A DNA stretch of 64,000 bases, from the NCBI GenBank assembly GCA_019239425.1, contig JAFAZX010000027.1, forward strand, positions 62,001 to 126,000. The letters are read 5' to 3'. Shown here piece after piece: positions 45,458 to 54,464 of the stretch. The notes under the pieces are model-generated. The model had not been told where the DNA came from, did not search any database, and was given only the letters and a program-made list of their open reading frames with translations. The position numbers were made by a program, and so were the translations under genes. Origin of the DNA: Acidobacteriota bacterium (GTDB lineage Bacteria; Acidobacteriota; Blastocatellia; Pyrinomonadales; Pyrinomonadaceae). Numbering within the stretch: position 1 is the first letter of the stretch; each line of letters starts with the position of its first letter.

Positions 45458-47788
45458 TCACCTCTGCACCTCGTACTGCGCCGACGTGACGACGAGGTAG
45501 ATGGCGGTCTGCGCGCGGCGGCGCTGGTAGTCGGACGAAGTGTTCGGGATGGCGTTGACGGCGTTCAGCACGGTCTGCCTCATCCCCGCCGACATCGCGC
45601 CGTGCAGTAGCAGCGTGTTCAGGTAATCGACCATCCCCGAGGGGTTGTCGGCGAGGTTGATGACGGGCGCCATCTGAATCTGCGTCCCCAGCGGCGCCTG
45701 ATTGTTTCCGCAGCCCCCGGAAAAGATCGGCTGGATGCCGAAGTAGAGCATCTGGTTGACGTAGTTCGCGCGCCGGAGCGTCGTCGAGGTCGTCAGGATT
45801 TGGAAGGCCGGCCCCGTCAGGCGCGTCCCCGTCACCTGGTAGTCCGGCTCGAAATAGCTGAAGACCGTGGTGGGCAGGAAGAGCGGCTGCCCCATCGCGT
45901 TCGGCGCGTCGCCGACGTTGCCGCCCGTGCACTGCGCGACGACGCCGTCCGAGGTCGCGGTGAAGGCGCGCAGGAAGTTGTTGATGTACTGCACCGGCTC
46001 GCGGAGCTTGCCGTACGCGGGGTCTGTCTTCACGTCGCCGCGCGCCTCGGGGTCGAGGAGGATGTTGCGGACGACGGCCTTCAGGTTGCCGCGCCCGTTG
46101 TTGACGACGCCGCAGGGGCTTTCCGGGTAGAGGCCGGCGCAGTCGTTGTCGAAGGCGTCGGCGACGCGCGCGACGTAAGCCGCCGAGGGGTTGCTGGTGA
46201 CGAGGTGCTCTATGAGCTGGCGCGAGACGAACGGGCCGACGTTCGGGTGGTTGAAGATGACGTCGAGCGCCTGGGTCAGCTCGGCCTGCGCGCAGGCCGA
46301 GTTGGCCGCGCCGTTCGTCCCCGGGCACCCGGTGAGCGCCGTCCCGAAGAGGTTCTTCGCGCTGCGCTCGTGCGTCGTGCCGCCGCGCGGCACCATCGGG
46401 TCACGGTAGTTGGTCACGCCCGCGGGAAGCGCCGGGTTCGGCGTGCGGTTGAAAGTCCAGCCCGTGAAGACCTTCGTGAACTCGTCCACGTCCGCCTGGA
46501 CGTAGGCCGGGACGGGCTGCCCTTGAGCGTCCGTGATGGGCGTGCCGTCGTGTTTGAGCCGGTTGACGCCAATCGAGAAGAGCTGCAGCACCTCGCGCGC
46601 GTAGTTCTCGTTGAAGTTCGTCGCGACCGACTGGTTCATGTTGAGGTACTCGCCCATCGAAGGGTTGAGCGTCATCTCTCCGAGGAGCGTGCGGTAGTTC
46701 CCGAAGGCGTTGCGGTCGAGCGTCTGCAAGTACCCGTTCATCCACCACGGCAGGGGGATGTCGCGCCCCGAGACGACCCACATCTGGTGGAGCGCGAAGG
46801 CCACGCGCTGGCGGAGCTGTCCGGGCCGCGTCAGCGCGTTCTTGAAGAACTGCGCCTGGAGCGGGTACATCGTGTAGTTGTCGCGCAGGCAGGTGTTGCG
46901 CGTGTTGGTGTCGAGCGAGGTCGGGCACGTCGTGTTGCTGTCGTCGGCGGCGGTCGCGAGGTCTGGGTAGTCCGAACCCTTCGCGGCGTTGAGGACGGGC
47001 GCGTTGAACTGCTCGTCGATGAAGGCGCGCAGGCCGATGCCCTGCACGCGCGCGATCTCGGCGTTGTTCGGCCCCCACGTCGCCTGCTCCAACAGGCGCG
47101 TCACGTCGGCCGCCGAGGCTTCGCCCGCGCCGTAAGCTTTGGGCGTGGGCGTCGGCGTCGGCGCGGGCGGCGTCGGGGGCGCGGGCGAGATGAACTCGGT
47201 CGAGGGGTCTGCGGCGATGCCCGCCCCTGACTGGCCGATGGCGACGCGGACGCGGTTCGAGGAGAGGCCGTGGAGGCTGATGCGGATGAGCACGTCGCCG
47301 AGCGTGTCATTCATCTGGTCGTCGAGCCGGAGCGTGACGGCCCAGAGCCAGTCCTGCGGCTGCGCGACGTGCTGCTTGCCGTTCAGGTCGAAGATGTCAT
47401 AGGGCGGCTTCGAAAGCGCCTCGACCTTTAAGGGGTAGACGCGGCCCGTCGAGTCCTGCGCGTCCGCGGTCAAAGCGCCCGCGCCCTCGCCCGCGAGCAG
47501 CCCGAGGTTCATGGCGAAGAGCATCAAGCGGGTCTGCTGGTCGCGCGTGTTCGTCTTGTCCGCGTTCCAGTTGACCGGGGAGACGACCGGGAAAGGCTCC
47601 GCGCGGCCGGTGACGGCCTCGTAGGCGACGGCGCGCGTCGTCTGCCCGGTTCCTTCGGTCAGGAGCACGGGGCTGCCCGCGGGCAGCGTCTGCGCGCTCG
47701 CGGCGGCGGCCAGCGCCGACAGGCAGACCGCGGCGCACAGCCAGCGCGCGGCGCGCGCGTAAGCACAGGGGAAAAGATGCTCTGTCAT
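45458..47788 (-). CDS. DUF1800 protein, exported
   Basis: The protein has 776 residues. A signal peptide (WLCAAVCLSALAAAASA) is followed by a ~200-residue beta-rich region and a Pro/Thr linker (PAPPTPPAPTPTPTP). The DUF1800 domain starts near 230 with DVTRLLEQATWGPNNAEIARVQ and continues with RVAFALHQMWVVSG, MNQSVATNFNENYAREVLQLFSIG and FTGWTF. The function is unknown; it is made with the DUF1501 protein in many Acidobacteria, Planctomycetes and Proteobacteria, where carbohydrate or surface functions have been proposed. A promoter is visible upstream (47886-47915). Confidence 0.9.
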   Translation of the reverse strand: MTEHLFPCAYARAARWLCAAVCLSALAAAASAQTLPAGSPVLLTEGTGQTTRAVAYEAVTGRAEPFPVVSPVNWNADKTNTRDQQTRLMLFAMNLGLLAGEGAGALTADAQDSTGRVYPLKVEALSKPPYDIFDLNGKQHVAQPQDWLWAVTLRLDDQMNDTLGDVLIRISLHGLSSNRVRVAIGQSGAGIAADPSTEFISPAPPTPPAPTPTPTPKAYGAGEASAADVTRLLEQATWGPNNAEIARVQGIGLRAFIDEQFNAPVLNAAKGSDYPDLATAADDSNTTCPTSLDTNTRNTCLRDNYTMYPLQAQFFKNALTRPGQLRQRVAFALHQMWVVSGRDIPLPWWMNGYLQTLDRNAFGNYRTLLGEMTLNPSMGEYLNMNQSVATNFNENYAREVLQLFSIGVNRLKHDGTPITDAQGQPVPAYVQADVDEFTKVFTGWTFNRTPNPALPAGVTNYRDPMVPRGGTTHERSAKNLFGTALTGCPGTNGAANSACAQAELTQALDVIFNHPNVGPFVSRQLIEHLVTSNPSAAYVARVADAFDNDCAGLYPESPCGVVNNGRGNLKAVVRNILLDPEARGDVKTDPAYGKLREPVQYINNFLRAFTATSDGVVAQCTGGNVGDAPNAMGQPLFLPTTVFSYFEPDYQVTGTRLTGPAFQILTTSTTLRRANYVNQMLYFGIQPIFSGGCGNNQAPLGTQIQMAPVINLADNPSGMVDYLNTLLLHGAMSAGMRQTVLNAVNAIPNTSSDYQRRRAQTAIYLVVTSAQYEVQR

Positions 47789-47885
47789 AAGACTACGGCC
47801 TGAAGGGCTGAACCAAAACTTTGAGGATTAGCTGACTGCGTCGGGACGGAACGGGTAGGCGCTACCGCCCACTTTAGGCGCGAAA

Positions 47886-47915
47886 AATATAGCACAGCGC
47901 GCCGCGGGCCAACAA
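47886..47915 (-). promoter_or_regulatory. candidate promoter of the DUF1800-DUF1501 operon
   Basis: On the minus strand TTGTTG (47910-47915), 18 bases and TATATT (47886-47891) with an extended TGC before the -10 box lie ~100 bases upstream of the start. Confidence 0.5.
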
Positions 47916-48026
47916 TCTACATTTCCGTTGCACCCTCTGACGCCGAAGCGTTAGACGGGAGTCGGGGCGTGACGGTCTGAAATATCTGGCCGGGGCGGTT
48001 CTGAACACTATGGCGGTAACGCCGGT

Positions 48027-48176
48027 CTAGCTCTTCTCCCTCAAATCTTCGTCGGCGGTCTCTTCGTCGCCCTCTGCCTTGCCGGGCGTGCGGCCGGGGT
48101 CGCCCGTCCTGTCCTTGTTGCCGCCGGGCGCGGTCGTCGAGTCGTGCCCGATGTCGTCTTCCCTCTCGTCTGCCAT
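48027..48176 (-). CDS. 49-residue hydrophilic acidic protein
   Basis: This is a short gene, MADEREDDIGHDSTT onward, with AAGGAG seven bases before the ATG. The composition is almost entirely charged and polar (Asp, Glu, Gly, Lys, Thr), with PGGNKDRTGDPGRTPGK in the middle. It is predicted to be disordered, like small stress-related hydrophilic proteins. No family is recognised. It lies just downstream of the SRPBCC protein gene on the same strand, separated by a family P repeat, and may share its transcript. Confidence 0.65.
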   Translation of the reverse strand: MADEREDDIGHDSTTAPGGNKDRTGDPGRTPGKAEGDEETADEDLREKS

Positions 48177-48192
48177 CTGAATCTCCTTCTAG

Positions 48193-48307
48193 CAGTAGGC
48201 AGTAGGCAGATGGCTGTAGGCAGTTAATAGCCGCGCCATCCGGAACTCGGATTTAATCTTTCAACGTCCGTCACGCGGAGCGACTGCCATCTGCCTACTG
48301 CCTACTG
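48193..48307. repeat. ~115-bp palindromic repeat, family P copy 4
   Basis: GTAGGCAGTAGGCAG arms flank a centre that ends CGCGGAGCGACTGCC, the same conserved block as in the other copies but in reverse orientation. It lies three bases after the SRPBCC stop codon on the minus strand. Confidence 0.88.
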
Positions 48308-48309
48308 TT

Positions 48310-49116
48310 TCACCTTCCCGCCGAGGCGCCGGACGACTGGCTGTCGCCGGTCGCGGCGCCCATGCTGCCTTCCATGATCTCTTTGAAGCGCCCGAGGTCT
48401 TCTTCGATCTGCTGCTGCGGGTTCTCGCCGAAGAGACGCGCGACGAGCGAGCCGAGCTTGCCGCCCGGCGGGTCGTACTTGAGCGAGACGCGCACCGTGG
48501 TCGCTTCGTCGCCCGCCGGCTCGAAGCGTACGCTGCCGGCGCTCGCCACCTGCGAGCCTTCCAGCGTGCGCCACGCGATCAGCTCGTTCTCCTTCTCGTT
48601 GTAGATTTCCGCGTCCCACTCGACCGTCGTCCCGCCCGGCGCCTTCGCCACCCAGTGCGAGCGGTTGCCGCCGAAACGCTTCACCGACTCGAGGTGGTTC
48701 ATGAAGCGCGGCAGGTTCTCGAAGTTGCGCCAGTAGCCGTACAACTCCTCCGGCGAGCGGTTGATGGTGACGCTGTGCTCGACCTTCGTCCCGCGGTCGC
48801 CCGGCACAGAGACGTTCTCGCTGTTCCGAAGGCCGGCGTCGCCCGCCGTGCTGAAGTTCATCGCCTCGTAAAGATTACAGTGGCCCGACATGCCGCGCTG
48901 GACGAGCGCCGCGCCCACGAGCGCCAGGGCGATGCCGCCCAGGCTCCCGCGCGTGATGCCGTAGAGCGCCAGCGCGCCGCCGCCTATAGTCGACGCCAGG
49001 CGCTCGTACTGCCCGACGTTCACAGAGCCGGACGGAGCGCCCGACGCCGTCTCGCCGCCCGTCAGTTCCGACACGTCCTGACCCGTTGCGTTAAGCCTCT
49101 CTTCAATTGTTGCCAT
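48310..49116 (-). CDS. SRPBCC protein with N-terminal membrane segment
   Basis: The protein has 268 residues. A Gly/Ser-rich start is followed by two short hydrophobic helices at ~36-75 (YERLASTIGGGALALYGITRG and GGIALALVGAALVQRGM, DUF2892-like), then a START/polyketide-cyclase-like SRPBCC domain from ~110 (VEHSVTINRSPEELYGYWRNFENLPRFM). Proteins of this design are membrane-anchored lipid- or hydrophobic-ligand-binding proteins of unknown job, often in stress-related regions. AGGAGAAG lies upstream of the ATG. The last ~25 residues are Gly/Ser-rich. Confidence 0.87.
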   Translation of the reverse strand: MATIEERLNATGQDVSELTGGETASGAPSGSVNVGQYERLASTIGGGALALYGITRGSLGGIALALVGAALVQRGMSGHCNLYEAMNFSTAGDAGLRNSENVSVPGDRGTKVEHSVTINRSPEELYGYWRNFENLPRFMNHLESVKRFGGNRSHWVAKAPGGTTVEWDAEIYNEKENELIAWRTLEGSQVASAGSVRFEPAGDEATTVRVSLKYDPPGGKLGSLVARLFGENPQQQIEEDLGRFKEIMEGSMGAATGDSQSSGASAGR

Positions 49117-49220
49117 ACTCGACTTCTCCTCTTACAAACGTTTTCCGGACACCCGGCCGCTGGACAGAACTCGGCCTGTCCGAAAACGGCTCGTCTCAAT
49201 ATGTCTCCGGGGTAAGACTT

Positions 49221-51422
49221 TCAAACGACGTGCCGGACGCGGCGGAGCGAGGGTGTGTCTGTGCCGCGCTCGCGCAGGAAGCATTCGAGCGCCTCGTCGA
49301 GCGTGCAGAGGTGCGCGCCGCGTTCGCTCCCGAGCGCGCTGTACGCCGGACGCCGCGCGGCGAGGTTGAGAGCGCGCGTGGGACGGCCCTTCACCAGCTC
49401 TTCGTCGAGCGACGCCAGACGCGCCGCGCGCCGCGCGAGGTCGGCCCACGTGACGGCGTCTTCGTTGGCGAGGTGCCAGATGCCGGACTCCGCGTCGATG
49501 AGCAGGTCGAGGCACGCGTGCGCGAGCGCGGGGACGTAGGTCGGCGTGACGTAAGAGTCTTCGGCCGCGACGAACTCCTCGCCGCGTTCGAGCGCGGAGA
49601 GCGCGGCGTATACGAAGTTGTACCCGTCCCACGGGCCGAAGAACGCGCTCGTGCGAACGACCAGCGCCGACGGCAGCGTTTCGAGCACGAGCCGCTCGGC
49701 CTCGGCCTTGCTCCGGCCGTAGACGTTGAGCGGCGAGACCTCGTCCGACTCGACGTACGGCTCCGCTCTACCGCGCCCGCCGAAGACGAGGTCGGACGAG
49801 AAGGTGACGAGACGTACGCCCCTCCGCGCGCACGCCTCCGCGAGCACGCGCGGCCCTTCGGCGTTCTCTCTGAAGCATGCTTCAGCCTCGCGCTCGGCGT
49901 CGTCCACGCGCACGTAGCCCGCGGCGTTGACGAGCGCCCAGGCCCCGGCACTTTCAAGAACCTTCTCGACCGACGAGGGGTCTGCGATGTCCATCTCCTG
50001 CCGCGAGAGCAGGCGGTGCGGGAGCGCGCGCGACTCCGCGACGCGCGCGAGGGCCGCGCCGAGCGTCCCCGTCGCGCCCGTGATGAGCAGGAGCGGCCCG
50101 CCGCCGTCCGTCTTCGCGCCGCGCGCATGCCGCCCTGCGTGCGCGTAGGTCATGCGGCCCAGCCTGCGCCACCAGCCGGGCGCGGCGAGCGCCGGGTGTT
50201 CGTGCTCTTCGCCTTTGGCAAGGTCGCGTATGAGGCGCGCGGTCGCCGTCGGACGCGGATGCGGCCCGCGCACGTCGAACGCGCCTGGCTCGTAGCGCCC
50301 GGCGTCTCGCGTCACGAGGCTGTCCCAGTCGAAAGAGCCGAGCACGGCCCACGCCGTCACGGCCCGCACGTCAACGCCCTCCGCGGCGAGCGCGCAGGCG
50401 TCCGACCAGACCTCACTCATCCAGCGCATCTGCTCGTCGCGCGTGCAGCCGAGGTGCGCCTCGGTCACCGCGAGCGGCAGGCGGTAGCGCCCCCAAGCCT
50501 CCGAGAGCGCGGCGCGCGCGCCGGACAGCCCTTCGGAACGCACGCGCACGGCCTCCACGTCCGCATAAACCTCGCGCCCGTTGCCGCCGTGCGTGTGCGC
50601 GGGGTAGAGCCCGATGCGTTGGTCGAGGAAGCGCTCGCTCGTGACGTAGTAGTTGACGCCGACGATTGAGGGCGGACAGGCGTTCTCTGTGAACCACTCA
50701 AGCCCTCCCTCTTCAACGCCGCACCAGCGCAGGTAGTCCCACATCGGGTGGCCGCGCGTGACGCGACCGGCGAGCAGGTCGAAGGTCAGCCAGCGTCGCT
50801 CGTTCTCGAAGTCGGCCTGATAACGCAGGCGCGCCGTCGAGAAACACTTCCCCAAATCTTCCGTCTGCACGAGCCGCGCCGAAGGATTGACCGCGCGCAC
50901 CTCGCGCATGGCGAGCACGACGCCGCGCACTTGATTCAGAAGGGCGACGGCGAACGTCCGGTCGTCCAGCCCGTGCGGATACCAGAGGCCGTAGAGGCCG
51001 CTGAAGCGCGCCGTCGTCAGAGGCTCGTTGACCGGCGTGTAGTCCTCGACCCAGGGGTAGCGTTCCGCAACGGCGCGCGCGTAGGCGGCGAGCTTTGCGG
51101 GAAACTCGGAATCGGTGAGGGACGTTCGGCGCGGCCCGCTCCCGTGATGGACGAGGCCGACGATGGGTCTGATGTCGAGTTCGCGCAGGCGGCGCAGGCG
51201 CTCGTCCGGCCAGCTCCAGTCGGCTTCGGCCGGAGCGCCGGGCGCGACGCGTTCCCAGAGCACCGGGTAGCGCACGGCGCGCGCGCCGAGCCAAGCGAGC
51301 AGCTCAAGGTCTTCGGCCCTGCGCGCGTGGCCGCTGCGTTCGAGCTGGTCGTGGAAGCTGTCGCCGACGCGGTTGACCGTGCACTCGACGCCCGCCCACA
51401 GCTCCGGCCTGACGTTCATCAA
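49221..51422 (-). CDS. fusion of GH1-like glycosidase and RmlD-like sugar-nucleotide reductase
   Basis: The protein has 733 residues. The first ~420 form a GH1-like barrel: ARAVRYPVLWERVAP, the acid/base Glu133 in TPVNEPLT, and a nucleophile candidate Glu321 in AVTEAHLG. From ~445 an RmlD/dTDP-4-dehydrorhamnose reductase-like domain begins with the loop ITGATGTLGAAL, followed by VNAAGYVRVDDAE, VTFSSDLVFGG and the catalytic Tyr-x3-Lys in YGRSKAE. The barrel is short for a standard GH1. Next to Glf and a glycosyltransferase it should act in making or editing a polysaccharide. The two active sites in one chain suggest linked steps, but the substrate is unknown. Confidence 0.85.
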   Translation of the reverse strand: MMNVRPELWAGVECTVNRVGDSFHDQLERSGHARRAEDLELLAWLGARAVRYPVLWERVAPGAPAEADWSWPDERLRRLRELDIRPIVGLVHHGSGPRRTSLTDSEFPAKLAAYARAVAERYPWVEDYTPVNEPLTTARFSGLYGLWYPHGLDDRTFAVALLNQVRGVVLAMREVRAVNPSARLVQTEDLGKCFSTARLRYQADFENERRWLTFDLLAGRVTRGHPMWDYLRWCGVEEGGLEWFTENACPPSIVGVNYYVTSERFLDQRIGLYPAHTHGGNGREVYADVEAVRVRSEGLSGARAALSEAWGRYRLPLAVTEAHLGCTRDEQMRWMSEVWSDACALAAEGVDVRAVTAWAVLGSFDWDSLVTRDAGRYEPGAFDVRGPHPRPTATARLIRDLAKGEEHEHPALAAPGWWRRLGRMTYAHAGRHARGAKTDGGGPLLLITGATGTLGAALARVAESRALPHRLLSRQEMDIADPSSVEKVLESAGAWALVNAAGYVRVDDAEREAEACFRENAEGPRVLAEACARRGVRLVTFSSDLVFGGRGRAEPYVESDEVSPLNVYGRSKAEAERLVLETLPSALVVRTSAFFGPWDGYNFVYAALSALERGEEFVAAEDSYVTPTYVPALAHACLDLLIDAESGIWHLANEDAVTWADLARRAARLASLDEELVKGRPTRALNLAARRPAYSALGSERGAHLCTLDEALECFLRERGTDTPSLRRVRHVV

Positions 51423-51449
51423 ACTTCAAGCTCCCCGGTCGCGCGACCT

Positions 51450-52547
51450 TCAGCCGCGCTCCCCCGTAATCTTCTTGAAGGTCGTCAGGGCCTGCGCCAC
51501 CACCTGATCCATGTTGTAGTACTTGTAGGTCGCCAAACGCCCGACGAAGTGCACGCCCTTCGTCGCGGCCGCCAGCGCCTTGTACTTCTGGTACAGCTCC
51601 GCGTTCTCGGGGCGCGGCACGGGGTAGTAGGGGTCGCCCTCGGCGCGCGGGAACTCGTAGACGACCGAGGTCTTCCTGTGCTCCTGCCCCGTCAGGTACT
51701 TGAACTCCGTGACGCGCGTGTAGAGGAAGTCGTTCGGGTAGTTGACGACCGGCGCCGCCTGCTGGACTTCGCGGTCTAACGTCTCGTGTTTGAACTCGAG
51801 GGAGCGGTAAGGCAGCTTGCCGAAGCGGAAATCGAAGTACTCGTCCACGGGGCCGGTGAAGACCAGCTCCCTGTGCGGGATGACGCGCTCGATCTCGCGG
51901 TAGTCCACGTTGAGCATGACCTTGATGTTCGGGTGGTCGAGCATCTGCTCGAACATCCGCGTGAAGCCGTGCTTCGGCATCGCCTGGTACGTGTCCGTGA
52001 AGTAGCGGTCGTCGCGGTTCGTCCGCGTCGGCACGCGCGCCGTCACCGACGCGTCCAGCTCCGAAGGGTCGAGGCCCCACTGCTTGCGCGTGTAGTTGCG
52101 GAAGAACTTCTCGTAGAGGTCGCGGCCGACCTTCGAGACCACCACGTCTTCGGACGTGCGCAGGTGCTCGCGCTTCTCCGCCTTCGACTCGAGGAACTTC
52201 TCGACCTCGAACGAGTTGAGGTTGAGGCCGTAGAGCTTGTTAATCGTGTCGAGGTTGATGGGGATGGGCAGGAGCATCCCGTCCACGCAGGCGAGGACGC
52301 GGTGCTGGTACTGCCGCCACTCGGTGAACTGTGAGAGGTACTCGAAGACTTCGCGCGAGTTGGTGTGGAAGATGTGCGGGCCGTAGCGGTGGACGAGCAG
52401 GCCGTCGTCGTTGTAGTGGTCGTAGGCGTTGCCGCCGACGTGGCTGCGCCGGTCGATGATTAAGACCTTCTTGTCCGCGACCCGCGCCAGGCGCTCCGCG
52501 ATGACACTCCCGGCGAAGCCCGCCCCCACAATCAAAAAATCGAACAT
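51450..52547 (-). CDS. glf: UDP-galactopyranose mutase
   Basis: Glf converts UDP-galactopyranose to UDP-galactofuranose, the donor for galactofuranose-containing glycans, using reduced FAD. The 365-residue length fits. The FAD loop FLIVGAGFAGSVIAERLA opens the protein. HVGGNAYDHYN, YGPHIFHTNSREVFEYLSQF, and Arg-containing RVPTRTNRDDRYFTDTYQ and DYREIERVIP blocks identify the family. It ends 27 bases before the GH1-RmlD fusion gene, and the glycosyltransferase lies upstream across a palindrome, forming a small polysaccharide cluster. Confidence 0.95.
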   Translation of the reverse strand: MFDFLIVGAGFAGSVIAERLARVADKKVLIIDRRSHVGGNAYDHYNDDGLLVHRYGPHIFHTNSREVFEYLSQFTEWRQYQHRVLACVDGMLLPIPINLDTINKLYGLNLNSFEVEKFLESKAEKREHLRTSEDVVVSKVGRDLYEKFFRNYTRKQWGLDPSELDASVTARVPTRTNRDDRYFTDTYQAMPKHGFTRMFEQMLDHPNIKVMLNVDYREIERVIPHRELVFTGPVDEYFDFRFGKLPYRSLEFKHETLDREVQQAAPVVNYPNDFLYTRVTEFKYLTGQEHRKTSVVYEFPRAEGDPYYPVPRPENAELYQKYKALAAATKGVHFVGRLATYKYYNMDQVVAQALTTFKKITGERG

Positions 52548-52613
52548 CTCCCCACCTTGTCCTTTCCCGAAACCTTGTTCTTACTCCGGCCTTGAGCGGC
52601 TACGCCAGAAGGA

Positions 52614-52687
52614 TTCACCACAGAGACACAGAGACACAGCTTGTTGAGCATAGAAGATGAAGCTGTGTCTCTGTGTCTCTGTGGTTC
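52614..52687. repeat. 75-bp palindromic repeat, hairpin family copy 10
   Basis: In this copy both arms share a change from the usual GAGGCAC to GAGACAC, so the pairing is preserved. It lies between the glf start and the glycosyltransferase stop. Confidence 0.9.
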
Positions 52688-52696
52688 AATTCCTCT

Positions 52697-53926
52697 TCAA
52701 TCCCCGGCGGCGGCGTAAGCGCCGGGCTGCGTCGCCGTGGCGCGGTGCGTGTGGGCATCTGCGCGCGCGGCGAGGCGGCGGGCGGCCACGCCCTCAATCA
52801 ACTCGGTCATGCGCGCCCACGTTCTGTCCCAGGTGTTCTGCGCGAGCAGCGCGTCCACGCGCGCGAGCCAGTCGGCGTCGGCGCCCACCCGCATCAACTC
52901 TTCGGCGGCCGCGACGAACGAAGGCGCGTCGTCGGCGATGCGGACGAGCCCCAGCTCGCCGTAGGGGCGCACCACGTCCTTAATCGAGGTCGAGACGACG
53001 GGCTTGCCGGCGGCGAGGTACTCGGGCGTCTTCGTCGGGCTGATGTAGCGCGTGTGCTCGTTGCGCGCGAAGAGCAGCGTCGCCGCGTCCCAGCCGGCGA
53101 GGTAGTCGGGCAGCTCCTTGTAAGACTTGCCGCCGAGGTAGTGCACGTTCGCGCCGCGCGGGAGCAACGCCGTGTCGATCTTGACGACCGGGCCGATGAC
53201 GACGAAGTGCCAGTCCGGCCGCTCGCGCGAGAGCGCGTCCAGCAGCTCGAGGTCGAAGCGCTCGTCCACCACGCCGAAGAAGCCGAGGCGCGGGTGCGGG
53301 ATCGAAGCCTGGTCTTCCGGCTCGGCCGTCACGTTTCGCGCACGGCCGAAGTGCTCGCGGTCGATGCCGGAAGGAAACGCGTAGACGTGCGGGGCACGGC
53401 CGCGCTTCGCCTCGTACAGACTCTGGCCGCCGGTGAAGACGAGGTCTGCGCGGCGGAACAGCTCGGCCTCGCGCTCGACCAGTTCGGGCGGCGCGAACTT
53501 GAAGGCGGAGAGTTCGTCCATGCAGTCGTAGACGACCCCCAGAGGACGCAGGTGGCGCGTCCAGGCGACGGGCATCGGCGTGTAGTACCAGAGCACGTGC
53601 TCGCGCACCTGCTGCTCCGCGAAGAGGCTCGAGAGCAGAGCCTGCAACAGAGCCTCCTCGTTCTCGCGCTTGCCGCGCACGCCCTCGGGCAGGTGCGGGA
53701 CGGCGACGATGACGCCCTCCTCGCTGCGCCTCACGTCCAGGCGCAGGCCCTCGCCGTAGAAAGGCTCCTCGAAGAAGATGACGCGGCGCTCCTTCGCGCA
53801 GCGGCTCAGGAGGTGTTGCGGCCTCTGGTAGACGAAGTCCCAGCGCAGGTGCGAAAGGCAGACGAGGTCGAAGTCCACGCCGTCGCCTTGTCCGAGCTGT
53901 TGTCTGAAATCTTTGAGCTGCCCCAT
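52697..53926 (-). CDS. glycosyltransferase, GT-B fold
   Basis: The protein has 409 residues and resembles family 1/4-type glycosyltransferases. FDLVCLSHLRWDFVYQRPQHLLSRCA is the N-terminal signature of a group of putative galactofuranosyl or mannosyl transferases. The C-terminal half has RLGFFGVVDERFDLELL, FVVIGPVVKID and the nucleotide-sugar loop SPTKTPEYLAAGKPVVST. It would add a sugar to a glycan in the cytoplasm. Adjacent glf suggests UDP-galactofuranose as donor, which is inference. The ATG at 53926 has AAGGGG upstream; the longer open frame before it is not used. Confidence 0.88.
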   Translation of the reverse strand: MGQLKDFRQQLGQGDGVDFDLVCLSHLRWDFVYQRPQHLLSRCAKERRVIFFEEPFYGEGLRLDVRRSEEGVIVAVPHLPEGVRGKRENEEALLQALLSSLFAEQQVREHVLWYYTPMPVAWTRHLRPLGVVYDCMDELSAFKFAPPELVEREAELFRRADLVFTGGQSLYEAKRGRAPHVYAFPSGIDREHFGRARNVTAEPEDQASIPHPRLGFFGVVDERFDLELLDALSRERPDWHFVVIGPVVKIDTALLPRGANVHYLGGKSYKELPDYLAGWDAATLLFARNEHTRYISPTKTPEYLAAGKPVVSTSIKDVVRPYGELGLVRIADDAPSFVAAAEELMRVGADADWLARVDALLAQNTWDRTWARMTELIEGVAARRLAARADAHTHRATATQPGAYAAAGD

Positions 53927-54464
53927 GTGAATCCCCTTTTCTGATGAAAGCCTGCAAACACCCTTCGAGATAAACCGTCGCTGAAGACACCTCGGCACAA
54001 GCGTGTTCGGTTGGTGACGCACTATCGTTTGAGCGTGCGGCCGATACGCATTAATGAAACGTTGACCCGCACGGGCTCACGTTCCTTGAGTGAGGGGGAG
54101 ACAGCTGTTGTAGCTGACAGTTAGAGAGCCACCAGTGTAGCGCCAATACTTGGCGAAACCTTGTCGCGCCTCTGTAAAGATTACTCGCCGGGGGTGGGCT
54201 TTAACTCGACGCCTCGGTAAAAGGACTGGGCCGCACACTACGAAAATGTGTGCGGGGGGAACGCGGGAGACAAACCTGTTTTCGGGCTCAAAGGCTTGAG
54301 ACGAATTATCGCGGCCGAACGGTCTCAACGTCTGTCCGCGCTCGGACAGATTTAGTCCGAGCTTCCCGTGGCGGCCGCCATACGGGCCGCGGGCGAAAAG
54401 CTGTTAAAGTTTTTCCTCCGCGGGCGTGGGTTCTCACGGCGCCGGGGCGTCTTAAAGGTCGGGA
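53927..54464. other. 538-base intergenic region between divergent genes
   Basis: The region holds the 5' sides of the glycosyltransferase and of the sigma-fusion gene. Apart from the small hairpins at 54333-54361 nothing specific is seen: no open frame with a ribosome-binding site, no RNA gene and none of the repeat families. It is the longest repeat-free gap in the window. Confidence 0.5.
54333..54361 (+). promoter_or_regulatory. two overlapping, mutually exclusive small palindromes
   Basis: TGTCCG-CGCT-CGGACA (54333-54348) overlaps CTCGGAC (54341-54347), which pairs with GTCCGAG (54355-54361). Only one hairpin can form at a time. It lies ~105 bases upstream of the sigma-fusion gene and could be an operator or part of a leader RNA. 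Confidence 0.3.
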
